Of a stretch of 64,000 nt of DNA, positions 24,406 to 33,513 are shown piece after piece (positions within the stretch are counted from its first letter, which is position 1; every line of letters starts with the position of its first letter). The DNA is from Alkalimonas cellulosilytica (GTDB lineage Bacteria > Pseudomonadota > Gammaproteobacteria > Enterobacterales > Alteromonadaceae). The position numbers and the translations under genes were made by a program. The DNA is taken from contig NZ_JAUHLI010000002.1 of NCBI RefSeq assembly GCF_036325985.1, positions 1-64,000 on the forward strand, read 5' to 3'. The notes beneath the pieces are model-generated. The model worked only from the letters and a program-made list of their open reading frames with translations, did not search any database and was not told the origin of the DNA.

Positions 24406-25440
24406 ATGATCAAAATGAAGCAAGCCACCATCAACGACGTTGCCCGCATAGCCGGCGTGTCAAAACGAACTGTTTCCAGGGTAATCAACGGTTCTCTCAG
24501 CGTTGGAGAGCATACCCGTACCAAGGTACAGAACGTGATCAACGAGCTGAAGTACTCGCCCAATACCCAGGCCCGTGGGCTGGCATCCAGCCGCTCCTAT
24601 CTGCTGGGGCTGATTTACGACAACCCGGATGCGCTTTACCTCGACTCGGTGCAGCGTGGTGTGCTGGAGGTGTGCTCCAACCTGGGCTATGAACTGGTGG
24701 TGCATCCGTGCCGCTACCAAAGCCCGACTCTGGTGCAGGACTGCCTGCGCTTTATCAGTCGCTCAAAGCTGGATGGCATTATTGTGCTACCGCCGGTATC
24801 GGAACTCGAAGAGCTGGCTCAGGCACTGAAAGACTCCGGCCGGGCCTATGTACGGCTCAGCTCGGTGGCACTGGATGAACCCTGTCACATCGTGGTATCG
24901 GACGACCGGGCGGCCTCGGCTGAAATGGCGCGCTATTTTGCCCAGCTGGGCCATGAAAAGATTGCTTTTATTACGGGCCCTCAGGCCTATAAGTCGACCA
25001 TCGAGCGGATGGAAGGTTTTCAGCTGGGGTTATCAGCCTATGGCATTCAACTGCGTGCGGATTGGATTGTCGAAGGCGATAACAGCTACGAAAAAGGCAT
25101 TGAGTGTGCCCGGCAACTCTTGCTGGCCAGTGAACGCCCCACAGCGATTTATGCCAACAATGATCAGATGGCCGCAGGGGTACTGAAAGTAGCACACGAA
25201 CTGGGAATTGCAGTGCCGGCGCAATTATCGGTGGCTGGTTTCGACGACAACATGCTGGCCTCCCGGGTGATTCCTTCCTTAACCACCATTCGCCGGCCGG
25301 TTCGGCAGATGGCATTGCTGGCAGCGACCAAAATGATTATGTCGATTGAAAACAACGATAAAGGCGCTGAGCAGGTGGCGGCTAAGGTAGCACCGACTCT
25401 GGTGGTACGGGAGTCTACAGCCAAAGTCCGGCAGTCCTGA
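24406..25440 (+). CDS. LacI-family transcriptional regulator of the pectin locus
   Basis: 344 aa from ATG 24406; a GTG at 24394 and an ATG at 24415 are alternatives. The HTH is classic (ATINDVARIAGVSKRTVSRVING), with the hinge YSPNTQARGLASSRSYLLGL, then a periplasmic-binding-like effector domain with SDDRAASAEMARYFAQLGHEKIAFI and SVAGFDDN. It is the best candidate to bind the palindrome TGCCACCGGTGGCA found near five points in the locus, because such CG-centred even palindromes are typical LacI-family operators. The inducer is unknown; a KDG-pathway intermediate is likely. Confidence 0.9.
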   Translation: MIKMKQATINDVARIAGVSKRTVSRVINGSLSVGEHTRTKVQNVINELKYSPNTQARGLASSRSYLLGLIYDNPDALYLDSVQRGVLEVCSNLGYELVVHPCRYQSPTLVQDCLRFISRSKLDGIIVLPPVSELEELAQALKDSGRAYVRLSSVALDEPCHIVVSDDRAASAEMARYFAQLGHEKIAFITGPQAYKSTIERMEGFQLGLSAYGIQLRADWIVEGDNSYEKGIECARQLLLASERPTAIYANNDQMAAGVLKVAHELGIAVPAQLSVAGFDDNMLASRVIPSLTTIRRPVRQMALLAATKMIMSIENNDKGAEQVAAKVAPTLVVRESTAKVRQS

Positions 25441-25481
25441 GCCCTCTGCGGTTTATAAAAATCAGTACTTTAAACGTGACG

Positions 25482-25510
25482 CTGCTCTGCTTTTGTTTGG
25501 TGCAGAGCAG
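25482..25510 (+). other. Perfect 9-bp hairpin after the lacI-type gene
   Basis: CTGCTCTGC-(11 nt)-GCAGAGCAG. No T-run follows, so it is not a canonical intrinsic terminator; it may stabilise the mRNA end or be a weak terminator. It abuts the operator at 25516. Confidence 0.5.
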
Positions 25511-25515
25511 TAAAC

Positions 25516-25529
25516 TGCCACCGATAGAC
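25516..25529. promoter_or_regulatory. Upstream half-degenerate LacI-type operator
   Basis: TGCCACC (intact left half) followed by a degenerate right half. Its centre is exactly 33 bp upstream of that of the perfect site at 25549-25562. Confidence 0.5.
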
Positions 25530-25547
25530 ATTTTTTTTGATTTTTAC

Positions 25548-25575
25548 TTGCCACCGGTGGCAAATTGATTATGAT
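25548..25575 (+). promoter_or_regulatory. GH28 promoter with perfect LacI-type operator
   Basis: TTGCCACCGGTGGCAA at 25548-25563 is a perfect 16-bp palindrome. Its first six bases form the -35 box TTGCCA, followed by a 16-bp spacer and TATGAT (25570-25575). The register is the same as in the receptor promoter. Confidence 0.7.
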
Positions 25576-25662
25576 AGAAGCATACGAGGTGTCCGCTTTG
25601 ATTGCATCCAGTGCATTGCAGCGGGTACTGCCACAACACAGCTAACAGGATAGGACAGTACC

Positions 25663-27111
25663 ATGACCGATTTGATGAAGCGCCAAAGCCTGAAAACTCT
25701 GGGAGCATTGACCGGCGGCCTGAGCCTGATGTCTCTGACTGGTTGCAACCCAGCCCCGGCCGTGATGCAGGATGCCAGCGATGCCGCTGATGAAGCTTTG
25801 TGGCAGCAAGCCGATGCCATCATCGCCAGCATTGTCCCGACGTCTTTCCCGGCGCAAGACTTTCCGATCACGGACTTTGGTGCTGTTGGCGATGGCCACA
25901 CCGATAATACCCAGCCCATTGCTGCTGCCATCGCTGCCTGTGCCACCGCTGGTGGTGGCCGGGTACTGGTACCGGCCGGCCGCTTTATGACCGGGGCCAT
26001 TCATCTGAAATCCAATGTCAACCTGCATCTGCAAACCGATGCCGTGCTGTCGTTTTATACCGATGCAGAGCACTATTTACCGAAAGTATTCACCCGTTGG
26101 GAAGGCGTTGAGCTGATTGGCTATTCGCCGCTGATCTATGCCTTTGAGCAGGAAAACATTGCTGTAACCGGTGACGGCATATTAGAAGGCAATGGCAGTG
26201 CGACCAACTGGTGGCCGTGGAAAGGGGTTTGGGAGCGACGCAACTGGGAATACGACGCCTCGGTCGATCAGGTGCAAACCCGTACCCCTATTTTCCAGAT
26301 GGCCGAGCAGGGCGTACCTGTTGCTGAGCGGCAGATGGACAATGACTTTTTACGGCCACCTTTTATTCAGCCTTATCGCTGCAAGCGGGTACTGATTGAA
26401 GGGGTCACCATACGTAACTCACCCTTTTGGCTGATTAATCCGGTGCTCTCGGAAGATGTGGTGGTGCGCTCTGTCAATTGCATCAGCCATGGGCCGAACT
26501 CCGATGGCTGCAATCCTGAGTCCAGCAACCGGGTGTTGATTGAAGATTGCTTGTTCGACACCGGCGATGACTGCATTGCGCTGAAATCAGGCCGCAACAA
26601 TGACGGCCGTCGGCTGGCCACCCCGATACAAAATGTCGTGATCCAGGACTGCATGATGCGCTCTGGCCATGGTGGTGTGGTGATGGGCAGTGAAATCTCC
26701 GGTGGTGCCAGCAATATTTTTGCCCGCCGTTGCCGCATGAGCAGCCCGGATTTAAAGCGCGGTATCCGTATTAAAACCAACTCGGTGCGCGGTGGCCTGA
26801 TTGAAAACATCTACATCCGCGATATTGATATCGGTGAAGTGCAGGATGCGATTGTGATCAACTTCTTCTACGAAGAGGGGGATGCCGGTGATTTTATGCC
26901 TGAGGTGCGCAACCTGCATATCAGTAATTTACGGGTCGCCAAAGCGCAGCGGGCCTTTGAGCTGCGCGGCTTTGAGCGGGCTCCGATCAGCGGCGTCACC
27001 TTGCACCATGTCCACTTTAAGCAGGTAGAGTCATTGGGACTACTGGATAATGTCGCCGGCATTGAGCACTACGATGTCACGGTCAATGGCAAGCCATTTG
27101 CGCTGCCCTGA
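25663..27111 (+). CDS. GH28 polygalacturonase, lipoprotein
   Basis: 482 aa. It starts with KRQSLKTLGALTGG and a lipobox MSLTGC (Cys near residue 28). The pectate-lyase-like N-terminus FGAVGDGHTDNTQPIAAAI is followed by the right-handed beta-helix with the GH28 catalytic set: NSDG (Asp281; usually NTDG), GDD (Asp302, Asp303), GHG (His336) and RIK (Arg369, Lys371). All acids are present. Length and the long insert after residue 180 suggest an exo-acting enzyme releasing galacturonic acid in the periplasm, the substrate for UxaC downstream. Endo/exo mode is inferred. Confidence 0.93.
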   Translation: MTDLMKRQSLKTLGALTGGLSLMSLTGCNPAPAVMQDASDAADEALWQQADAIIASIVPTSFPAQDFPITDFGAVGDGHTDNTQPIAAAIAACATAGGGRVLVPAGRFMTGAIHLKSNVNLHLQTDAVLSFYTDAEHYLPKVFTRWEGVELIGYSPLIYAFEQENIAVTGDGILEGNGSATNWWPWKGVWERRNWEYDASVDQVQTRTPIFQMAEQGVPVAERQMDNDFLRPPFIQPYRCKRVLIEGVTIRNSPFWLINPVLSEDVVVRSVNCISHGPNSDGCNPESSNRVLIEDCLFDTGDDCIALKSGRNNDGRRLATPIQNVVIQDCMMRSGHGGVVMGSEISGGASNIFARRCRMSSPDLKRGIRIKTNSVRGGLIENIYIRDIDIGEVQDAIVINFFYEEGDAGDFMPEVRNLHISNLRVAKAQRAFELRGFERAPISGVTLHHVHFKQVESLGLLDNVAGIEHYDVTVNGKPFALP

Positions 27112-27128
27112 GCTTTGGCGGCGGAAAA

Positions 27129-27142
27129 TGCCACCGCTGGCA
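27129..27142. promoter_or_regulatory. LacI-type operator upstream of uxaA
   Basis: TGCCACCGCTGGCA matches the palindrome in 13 of 14 positions, 48 bp before uxaA. No good -10 box sits at the register used at the other sites, so it may act on an internal promoter or as a roadblock. Confidence 0.55.
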
Positions 27143-27189
27143 AATAACGTTTGCAAAAACTTTGGCTGAATAACGCAACAGGTAACATC

Positions 27190-28773
27190 ATGAGTACAGA
27201 GCAACAAGCAGGCTGCAATATTCGTTTGACGACAACGCCCGGCAGCGCCGATGGGCTGGAAGCGCAGTTGCAGGTACTGCAGGTGCATCCTCGCGACAAT
27301 GTGCTGGTGGCCTTACAGCCATTGCCGGCAGGTGCGGCCTTGCCGGAGCCTTTTGCTCATTTGACAGCCAGCCAGGCCATTCCGGCCGGTCACAAAGTGG
27401 CCTTGCAAGCCATTGCCAAAGGCCAGCCGGTGATCAAGTACGGTTTTGCCATCGGTGCCGCCAGCTGTGCCATCCAGGCCGGTGAGCAGGTGCATTCGCA
27501 CAACTTAACCACGCTGTTAAGTGGTCAGCAGCAGTACCGCTACCAGGGCTGTGAAGCCCGCCAGCCAGAGTACCCGGCGGGGCTGCCCACCGAGTTTCAG
27601 GGCTATCGCCGTGCCAATGGTAAGGTGGGAACCCGCAATGAGCTTTGGATCATCAATACCGTTGGTTGTGTCAATCGTGCTGCCAGCCGCATTGCAGAGC
27701 TGGCCCGTAAAGAGTTTGCCGATTTACTGGCACAATCGTCGATTGATGGCATTCATGCCTTTACTCATCCCTTTGGTTGTTCACAACTGGGCGATGATCT
27801 CAGCAACACCCGCGAACTGTTGGCTGGTTTAATTCAGCACCCCAATGCCGGTGCCGTACTGGTACTGGGCCTGGGCTGTGAAAACAACCAACTGGCCACT
27901 TTGCTGAAGTCGAGCCCGGACATCGATGCCAGCCGCATCCGCGCTTTTAATGCGCAACAAGTGGAAGATGAAATTGAGCAGGGCCTGGCCGCTGTCGGCG
28001 AACTGCTGCAGCAGATGAGCCAGGATCAGCGCACGGCCTGCCCGGTTTCCGATCTGGTGATGGGCATGAAATGCGGTGGCTCAGACGGTTTAAGTGGCCT
28101 CACGGCCAATGCTCTGGTCGGGCGCATTGCCGACTTGCTGGCGGCCGCGAATGGCAAGGTGGTGCTGACGGAGACACCGGAAATGTTTGGTGCTGAGCAG
28201 GTGTTTATGGCCAGAGCCAGCAACCAGCAGGTGTTTGATGATCTGGTGCAGCTGGTCAATGACTTTAAACAGTACTTTATCGACAACCAGCAACCCGTGT
28301 ATGAAAACCCAAGCCCTGGCAACAAAGAGGGCGGCCTGACCACGCTGGAAGAAAAATCACTCGGAGCCATTCAAAAAGGCGGCAGTGCTGCGGTGCAGCA
28401 GGTGATCCGCTATGGCAAAACGGCCAGCAAGGCAGGCCTTACCTTGCTGGAAGGGCCTGGCAACGATGCGGTGTCTTCAACCGCTTTAACCGCCGCCGGG
28501 GCTACCTTGCTGCTGTTTACCACCGGACGTGGCACACCGCTTGGATTTCCGGCGCCCACGGTGAAAATCTCGTCCAATTCGTCCTTGGCGGCCCGTAAAC
28601 CACAGTGGATTGACTTTGATGCCGGTGGCCTCTTGCGACAAGGCCAGGATGCCACCGAGTTTAGCCATGCCTTTTTCCGCTATCTGCTCGAGGTTGCTTC
28701 TGGCCGGCAAACCCGCAATGAAGAGACCGACAACCGGGAAATTGCGATCTGGAAAAATGGCGTCACGCTCTGA
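27190..28773 (+). CDS. uxaA: Altronate dehydratase
   Basis: 527 aa from ATG 27190. The N-terminal SAF domain (about 20-105: VHPRDNVLVAL, AIPAGHKVALQAIAKGQPVIKYGFAIG) is followed by the UxaA catalytic part (GYRRANGKVGTRNELWIINTVGCVN, FTHPFGCSQLGDD, VLGLGCENNQ, MGMKCGGSDGLSGLTAN). Conserved cysteines in these motifs hold the metal. It dehydrates D-altronate to KDG. It is somewhat longer than the E. coli protein (495 aa). A LacI-type operator lies upstream, so it may also start its own transcript. Confidence 0.95.
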   Translation: MSTEQQAGCNIRLTTTPGSADGLEAQLQVLQVHPRDNVLVALQPLPAGAALPEPFAHLTASQAIPAGHKVALQAIAKGQPVIKYGFAIGAASCAIQAGEQVHSHNLTTLLSGQQQYRYQGCEARQPEYPAGLPTEFQGYRRANGKVGTRNELWIINTVGCVNRAASRIAELARKEFADLLAQSSIDGIHAFTHPFGCSQLGDDLSNTRELLAGLIQHPNAGAVLVLGLGCENNQLATLLKSSPDIDASRIRAFNAQQVEDEIEQGLAAVGELLQQMSQDQRTACPVSDLVMGMKCGGSDGLSGLTANALVGRIADLLAAANGKVVLTETPEMFGAEQVFMARASNQQVFDDLVQLVNDFKQYFIDNQQPVYENPSPGNKEGGLTTLEEKSLGAIQKGGSAAVQQVIRYGKTASKAGLTLLEGPGNDAVSSTALTAAGATLLLFTTGRGTPLGFPAPTVKISSNSSLAARKPQWIDFDAGGLLRQGQDATEFSHAFFRYLLEVASGRQTRNEETDNREIAIWKNGVTL

Positions 28774-28879
28774 TGAGAGCAGACAAAGGCGACACAACGA
28801 AACTCCTGTCAGGTGGTTAGCCGGACAGAATGAATAACCTGGTGAGCACGGCTCACAGTCGACAAGATAGGAATGCACT

Positions 28880-30325
28880 ATGACATCAGCTAGCAGCAGG
28901 ATATCCGTGAACAGTACTTTAACCCTGCATCCGGATCGTTTGTTCCCATCGGATCCGACCATAAGGGCCATTGCGCAGCGCTTGTATCAGCACATTAAGG
29001 GTTTACCAATTGTCAGCCCACACGGTCATACGGATCCGCGCTGGTTTGGTGATAATACCAACTTTGACAATGCCACCAGTTTGCTGCTGCTGCCGGATCA
29101 TTACGTCTTTCGCATGCTCTATAGCCAGGGGATCTCGTTGGAGTCGCTGGGTATACGTCGTCGCGATGGGGTGGTGGTGGAGCAGGATTACCGCAAAATC
29201 TTCCGGATTTTTGCCAGTCACTATTATCTGTTTCGTGGTACGCCATCGCGCATCTGGCTCGACAGCGTGTTTCATGATGTGTTTGGCCTGACAGAAACCT
29301 TATCAGCCGATACGGCGGATCACTATTACGACAGCATCAATGCGCAGCTGGTGAAACCAGAGTTTGCGCCGCGGGCCTTGCTCGATCGTTTTAACATTGA
29401 ACTGATAGCCACCACAGAAGGCGCATTAAACGATTTACGCCATCATGCCAAGCTGAAAGGCAGTGGCTATGAGCAGCGGGTGATCACCACCTTCCGTCCC
29501 GATGATGTGGTAGATGCCGACAGAGCCGACTTTGCTGCCAATATTGCCAAACTTGGCGAACTGACCGGTGAAGATACCCGCAGCTGGCCGGGGTATCTGG
29601 CGGCATTGCGTAAGCGGCGGGCATTTTTCCGACAGCACGGTGCCACTGCGACCGATCATGGCCACCCAACGGCTATCACCGCTGATTTACCTGCCGATGA
29701 AGCGGCGGCCTTATTCCAGCGCTGCCTGGCTGGTGAAGCCAACCCGGCTGAAACCGAACTGTTTCGCGGCCAGATGCTGACCGAAATGGCTGGTATGAGC
29801 CTGGAAGATGGTATGACGATGCAAATTCACCCGGGCGCTCACCGCAATCACAATACCATTATTTTTGAGCGCTTCGGTCCGGATAAGGGCGCCGATATAC
29901 CCAGCCCGACGGAGTTTGTCAGCAACCTGAAGCCGCTGCTGCAAAAGTATGGCAACGAAGCGGGTTTGACCATTATTCTGTTTACGCTGGATGAGACCAC
30001 CTATGCCCGTGAGCTGGCGCCATTAGCAGGCCATTATCCGGCATTAAAGCTGGGCCCGGCCTGGTGGTTCCACGACAGCCCGGAGGGCATGCTGCGTTTT
30101 CGTCATCAGGTTACGGAAACGGCTGGTTTTTACAACACCGTTGGCTTTAACGATGATACCCGGGCATTTTTGTCGATCCCGGCCCGGCACGATGTGGCGC
30201 GTCGTATTGACTGCCGCTTTCTGGCCTCGTTGGTCGCTGAGCACCGGTTGACGGAAGAAGAGGCCATGCAGGTCGCCTACGATCTGACCTATGGTCTGGT
30301 GAAAAAAGCCTATCAACTGGCGTAA
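28880..30325 (+). CDS. uxaC: Uronate isomerase
   Basis: 481 aa, usual length is about 470. Amidohydrolase-like fold with the metal site SPHGHTDPRWFGDN near residue 47 and conserved QIHPGAHRNHN, PAWWFHDSPEGMLRFR and GFNDDTRAFLSIPARHDVARR. It interconverts galacturonate and tagaturonate (and glucuronate/fructuronate). It is separated from uxaA by 106 bp with no terminator seen, and is followed by the reductase gene after 16 bp. Confidence 0.96.
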   Translation: MTSASSRISVNSTLTLHPDRLFPSDPTIRAIAQRLYQHIKGLPIVSPHGHTDPRWFGDNTNFDNATSLLLLPDHYVFRMLYSQGISLESLGIRRRDGVVVEQDYRKIFRIFASHYYLFRGTPSRIWLDSVFHDVFGLTETLSADTADHYYDSINAQLVKPEFAPRALLDRFNIELIATTEGALNDLRHHAKLKGSGYEQRVITTFRPDDVVDADRADFAANIAKLGELTGEDTRSWPGYLAALRKRRAFFRQHGATATDHGHPTAITADLPADEAAALFQRCLAGEANPAETELFRGQMLTEMAGMSLEDGMTMQIHPGAHRNHNTIIFERFGPDKGADIPSPTEFVSNLKPLLQKYGNEAGLTIILFTLDETTYARELAPLAGHYPALKLGPAWWFHDSPEGMLRFRHQVTETAGFYNTVGFNDDTRAFLSIPARHDVARRIDCRFLASLVAEHRLTEEEAMQVAYDLTYGLVKKAYQLA

Positions 30326-30341
30326 AGGGCAGTACCACAAC

Positions 30342-31826
30342 ATGGGACAAGACAACGTTATGCAGCCATTATCCAATCAGACGCTCAGCAGTTTGCAAGG
30401 CAAGGTGACCTTGCCTGACTACCGGCTGCAAGCCCGGCAGCCAGGCATCGGCATGGTGCATTTAGGGCCTGGTGCTTTTTTTCGTGGCCATCAGGCCTGG
30501 TACACCGAGCAGGCTCTAAAACAAGGCGGTGACTGGGGTATTTGTGCGGTATCGATGCGCTCGGGCGAGGTGGCTAAAGCGCTGAACCCGCAAGATGGGC
30601 TCTATACCCTGGTGGAGCTGGATAGCGAGATCCGCTATCAGGTCATTGGGGCCGTGCAAAAGGTGCTGGTGGCGGCAGAGCAGTATGCCGAGGTTCTGGC
30701 GCAGCTAAGCGCTGCCGAAACCCGTTTTGTCACTTTGACCATTACTGAAAAAGGCTATTGTCTGAATGCCGCCGGCGAGCTGGATCTGCAGCACCCGGAG
30801 ATCCGTCAGGATCTGAAGCGTCAGACCCAACCTATCACTGCCATTGGCTTACTGGTCACTGCACTGCAAGCCAGGTATCAGGCCGGGGAAGCGCCTTTTT
30901 GTGCGATCAGTTGCGACAATCTGACCGACAATGGTCATAAATTAAAGCGGGCCTTGATCCGTTTTGCCCAAGAGTGGGATCCGGTATTTGCCAGTTGGTT
31001 GCAGAGCATGAAAAGCCCTTGCACCATGGTGGATAGCATCACTCCCGCTACTGACGATGCCCTGCGGCAGCAGGTCGCCAATGAGCTTGGTCTGGCCGAT
31101 GCCTGGCCGATTAAGCGTGAGTCCTTTTTGCAGTGGGTGATTGAAGACGATCTACCCGCAGAGCGGCCCGACTGGCAAAGTGCCGGTGTGATTTTTGCTG
31201 CTGATGTCAGTGCTTTTGAAAAAGCCAAGTTGCGCTTGTTGAACGCACCGCACTCTACGCTGGCTTACCTGGGGTGTTTGCTGGGCTACGAAACAGTATC
31301 CGATGCGATGCAGGATGACACTCTGGTTGCGCTGATCAAACGGATGATTGCTGAGGATCTGATGCCATCCTTTCGCGCACCAGCGGAGCTCGATGCCGGT
31401 CAGTACAGCGCCGATATTCTTCAGCGCTTCCAAAATCCGGCCATTCGTCATTTGCTGGCGCAAATTGCCTGGGATGGCTCGCAAAAGCTGCCGATGCGGT
31501 TGCTGCCGGCAGTGCGCGACAACCTGGCCAGTGGCAGCTCCATTCGCTACCTGGCGCTGGCAGTGGCGGCCTGGTGTCGTTTTATCTGTCTGCGTCAGCA
31601 AAGCACAGTGCCTCTGGTCGATCCTTTGGCCGAACAACTGCTGGCGGTCGCTGCCAGTTGCACCGGCGATGCGACCGCCGATGTGGCGCGATTTTTGCGC
31701 CTGAGCGCTGTCTTTGGCCGCGATTTAGCTACCGAACCACGTTTTGTCGAGGCTTTGACCGAAGCGTATCAGCATTTAACTGACGGGGTGGTCAGTGCCT
31801 TGTCGCATTACACAGGAGTTGCCTGA
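30342..31826 (+). CDS. Mannitol-dehydrogenase-family uronate reductase (UxuB type)
   Basis: 494 aa. N-terminal Rossmann motif MVHLGPGAFFRGHQAWYTEQ (about residues 37-56), the catalytic region FEKAKLRLLNAPHSTLAYLG (Lys, Asn and His of the polyol dehydrogenase family), and SCDNLTDNG. By sequence it is closer to fructuronate reductase UxuB than to E. coli UxaB. The pathway here, however, has altronate dehydratase (UxaA) and no mannonate dehydratase (UxuA), so its working substrate may be tagaturonate. Its TGA overlaps the eda ATG. Confidence 0.85.
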   Translation: MGQDNVMQPLSNQTLSSLQGKVTLPDYRLQARQPGIGMVHLGPGAFFRGHQAWYTEQALKQGGDWGICAVSMRSGEVAKALNPQDGLYTLVELDSEIRYQVIGAVQKVLVAAEQYAEVLAQLSAAETRFVTLTITEKGYCLNAAGELDLQHPEIRQDLKRQTQPITAIGLLVTALQARYQAGEAPFCAISCDNLTDNGHKLKRALIRFAQEWDPVFASWLQSMKSPCTMVDSITPATDDALRQQVANELGLADAWPIKRESFLQWVIEDDLPAERPDWQSAGVIFAADVSAFEKAKLRLLNAPHSTLAYLGCLLGYETVSDAMQDDTLVALIKRMIAEDLMPSFRAPAELDAGQYSADILQRFQNPAIRHLLAQIAWDGSQKLPMRLLPAVRDNLASGSSIRYLALAVAAWCRFICLRQQSTVPLVDPLAEQLLAVAASCTGDATADVARFLRLSAVFGRDLATEPRFVEALTEAYQHLTDGVVSALSHYTGVA

Positions 31827-32470
31827 TGGCTGCATTATCTCCCCTACTGCGTGGACCGGCTTTATTACCCATTATTCAGGCCGATAGTCCGGACGAGGCA
31901 GTACAGATTGCCGCTGCTTTGCAGCAAGGCGGTATTGGCTCGGTTGAAGTAGTACTGCGTACCCGCCAGGCATTGGCTGCCATTACCGCCATCCGCGATG
32001 CCTTACCTGAGCTGCTGGTTGGCGCTGGTACCATTTTGTCAGCCGGGGATGCCCTGGCCGCTAAAGCGGCCGGTGCCGAATTTCTGGTGAGCCCGGCCAG
32101 TACGCCGGCGCTGTTGGATGCCATGCTGGCAACTGGTCTGCCGCTGGCTCCCGGGGTGGCGACGCCCTCCGAAATTGCGATGGCACTGGAAGCGGGTATC
32201 CATGAAGTGAAATTTTTTCCGGCGCACTTGTCTGGCGGTATCGAGATGCTAAAAGCCCTGCGTGGCGTGTTTCAGCAGGTGCGCTTCTGTCCGACCGGCG
32301 GCATCAGCCAGCACAATGTGGCAGACTTTCTGGCATTGCCGAATGTATTTGTGGCTGGCGGTTCCTGGCTAACGCCTGTTACGCTGGTGAAAGCCCAGGC
32401 CTGGTCGCAGATCACGGCACTGGCACAGCAGGCGACCGAGCTCGCCAATCAACAAAAGGCAGCGGCTTAA
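31826..32470 (+). CDS. eda: KDPG aldolase
   Basis: 214 aa, standard length. Class I aldolase with the Schiff-base lysine Lys129 in HEVKFFPA, the acid/base glutamate Glu41 in SVEVVLRT, and GAGTILS and CPTGGIS phosphate-binding loops. It splits 2-keto-3-deoxy-6-phosphogluconate to pyruvate and glyceraldehyde 3-phosphate. Its ATG overlaps the stop codon of the upstream reductase gene. Gene order eda-kdgK-gapN makes a compact lower pathway. Confidence 0.96.
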   Translation: MAALSPLLRGPALLPIIQADSPDEAVQIAAALQQGGIGSVEVVLRTRQALAAITAIRDALPELLVGAGTILSAGDALAAKAAGAEFLVSPASTPALLDAMLATGLPLAPGVATPSEIAMALEAGIHEVKFFPAHLSGGIEMLKALRGVFQQVRFCPTGGISQHNVADFLALPNVFVAGGSWLTPVTLVKAQAWSQITALAQQATELANQQKAAA

Positions 32471-32480
32471 GGAGCAATGG

Positions 32481-33437
32481 ATGAAAAAACGCATGGTGAT
32501 GATGGGCGAGTGCATGGTGGAAATGTATCAGTTGGTTGAGAATGTCTACCATCAGTCCTTTGCCGGTGATGTGTTTAATACTGCTGTGTATCTGAAGCGC
32601 AGCTGTGAACAGCCGGTCGACGTGCAGTTTTTTACCGCGGTCGGCACCGATTTGATCAGCGATAAACTGGTGCGGGCGGTCAAGCGTGAGAAGCTGGATA
32701 CTCAGCTGATGCTTAGAGCCAAAGGTGCCCGGCCAGGCCTGTACATGATCAACACCGATGCCTATGGTGAGCGCAGTTTTGTCTACTGGCGTGAAACCTC
32801 AGCGGCCCGTCAGGTCATGCAGTGCTTTGCCAGCCAGTCCTCTGTGGAGCAGTTGCTGGGAGCGGACATGTTTTATTTCTCCGGCATCAGCCTGGCCATT
32901 TTATCCGATGCCGATCGGCGGGCTTTGTTCGACCTGATTCACCAGCTAAAAGCCCATGGCAGCCAGGTGGTGTTTGATCCGAACTACCGGCCAGCGCTTT
33001 GGAGCAGCCAGGACGCGTGCCGGGCAGCCTTTACCGAGGCTTATCAGCTGGCTGACATTGCCATGCCGGGGCTGGACGATCACAAGGTGCTGTTTGAGCA
33101 CAGCACGGTGGTCGAGGTGCAGGCATTTTTACAGCAACTGGATGTGGCTGAGATTATTGTGAAAGATGGCAAAAATGGCGTGGTCGGGACTTATCTGGAT
33201 GAAGGCTTTGCTGCGCCGGCGCATCAGGTGAAAAAAGTGGTGGATACCACTGCGGCAGGTGATTCTTTTAATGGAGGCTATCTGGCGGCCCGGCTGGCCG
33301 GTGTCGCGCCGGAAGATGCAGTGAAATACGCCGCCAGGCTGGCAGCTTTTGTGGTGGAGCATACCGGCGCTATCGTCAATAAAGAGCATTTTCAGCGCTT
33401 TTGGTCACGCCATCGCCCATCCACTTTTATCAGTTAA
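32481..33437 (+). CDS. kdgK: 2-dehydro-3-deoxygluconokinase
   Basis: 318 aa PfkB-family kinase. GECMVEM near the start, FAGDVFNTAVYL (27-38), and the C-terminal signature DTTAAGDSFNGGYLA with catalytic Asp261 and its anion hole. It phosphorylates KDG from both the KduI/KduD and UxaC-reductase-UxaA branches to KDPG for Eda. It starts 10 bp after eda with AAGGAG before the ATG. Confidence 0.95.
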   Translation: MKKRMVMMGECMVEMYQLVENVYHQSFAGDVFNTAVYLKRSCEQPVDVQFFTAVGTDLISDKLVRAVKREKLDTQLMLRAKGARPGLYMINTDAYGERSFVYWRETSAARQVMQCFASQSSVEQLLGADMFYFSGISLAILSDADRRALFDLIHQLKAHGSQVVFDPNYRPALWSSQDACRAAFTEAYQLADIAMPGLDDHKVLFEHSTVVEVQAFLQQLDVAEIIVKDGKNGVVGTYLDEGFAAPAHQVKKVVDTTAAGDSFNGGYLAARLAGVAPEDAVKYAARLAAFVVEHTGAIVNKEHFQRFWSRHRPSTFIS

Positions 33438-33513
33438 TAAAGCAAGATCCGGACGACCGGACAACAACAACCAGGCCACTCCTCAGGCAACCCTGCAAAC
33501 GAAGGAGTCCAAC

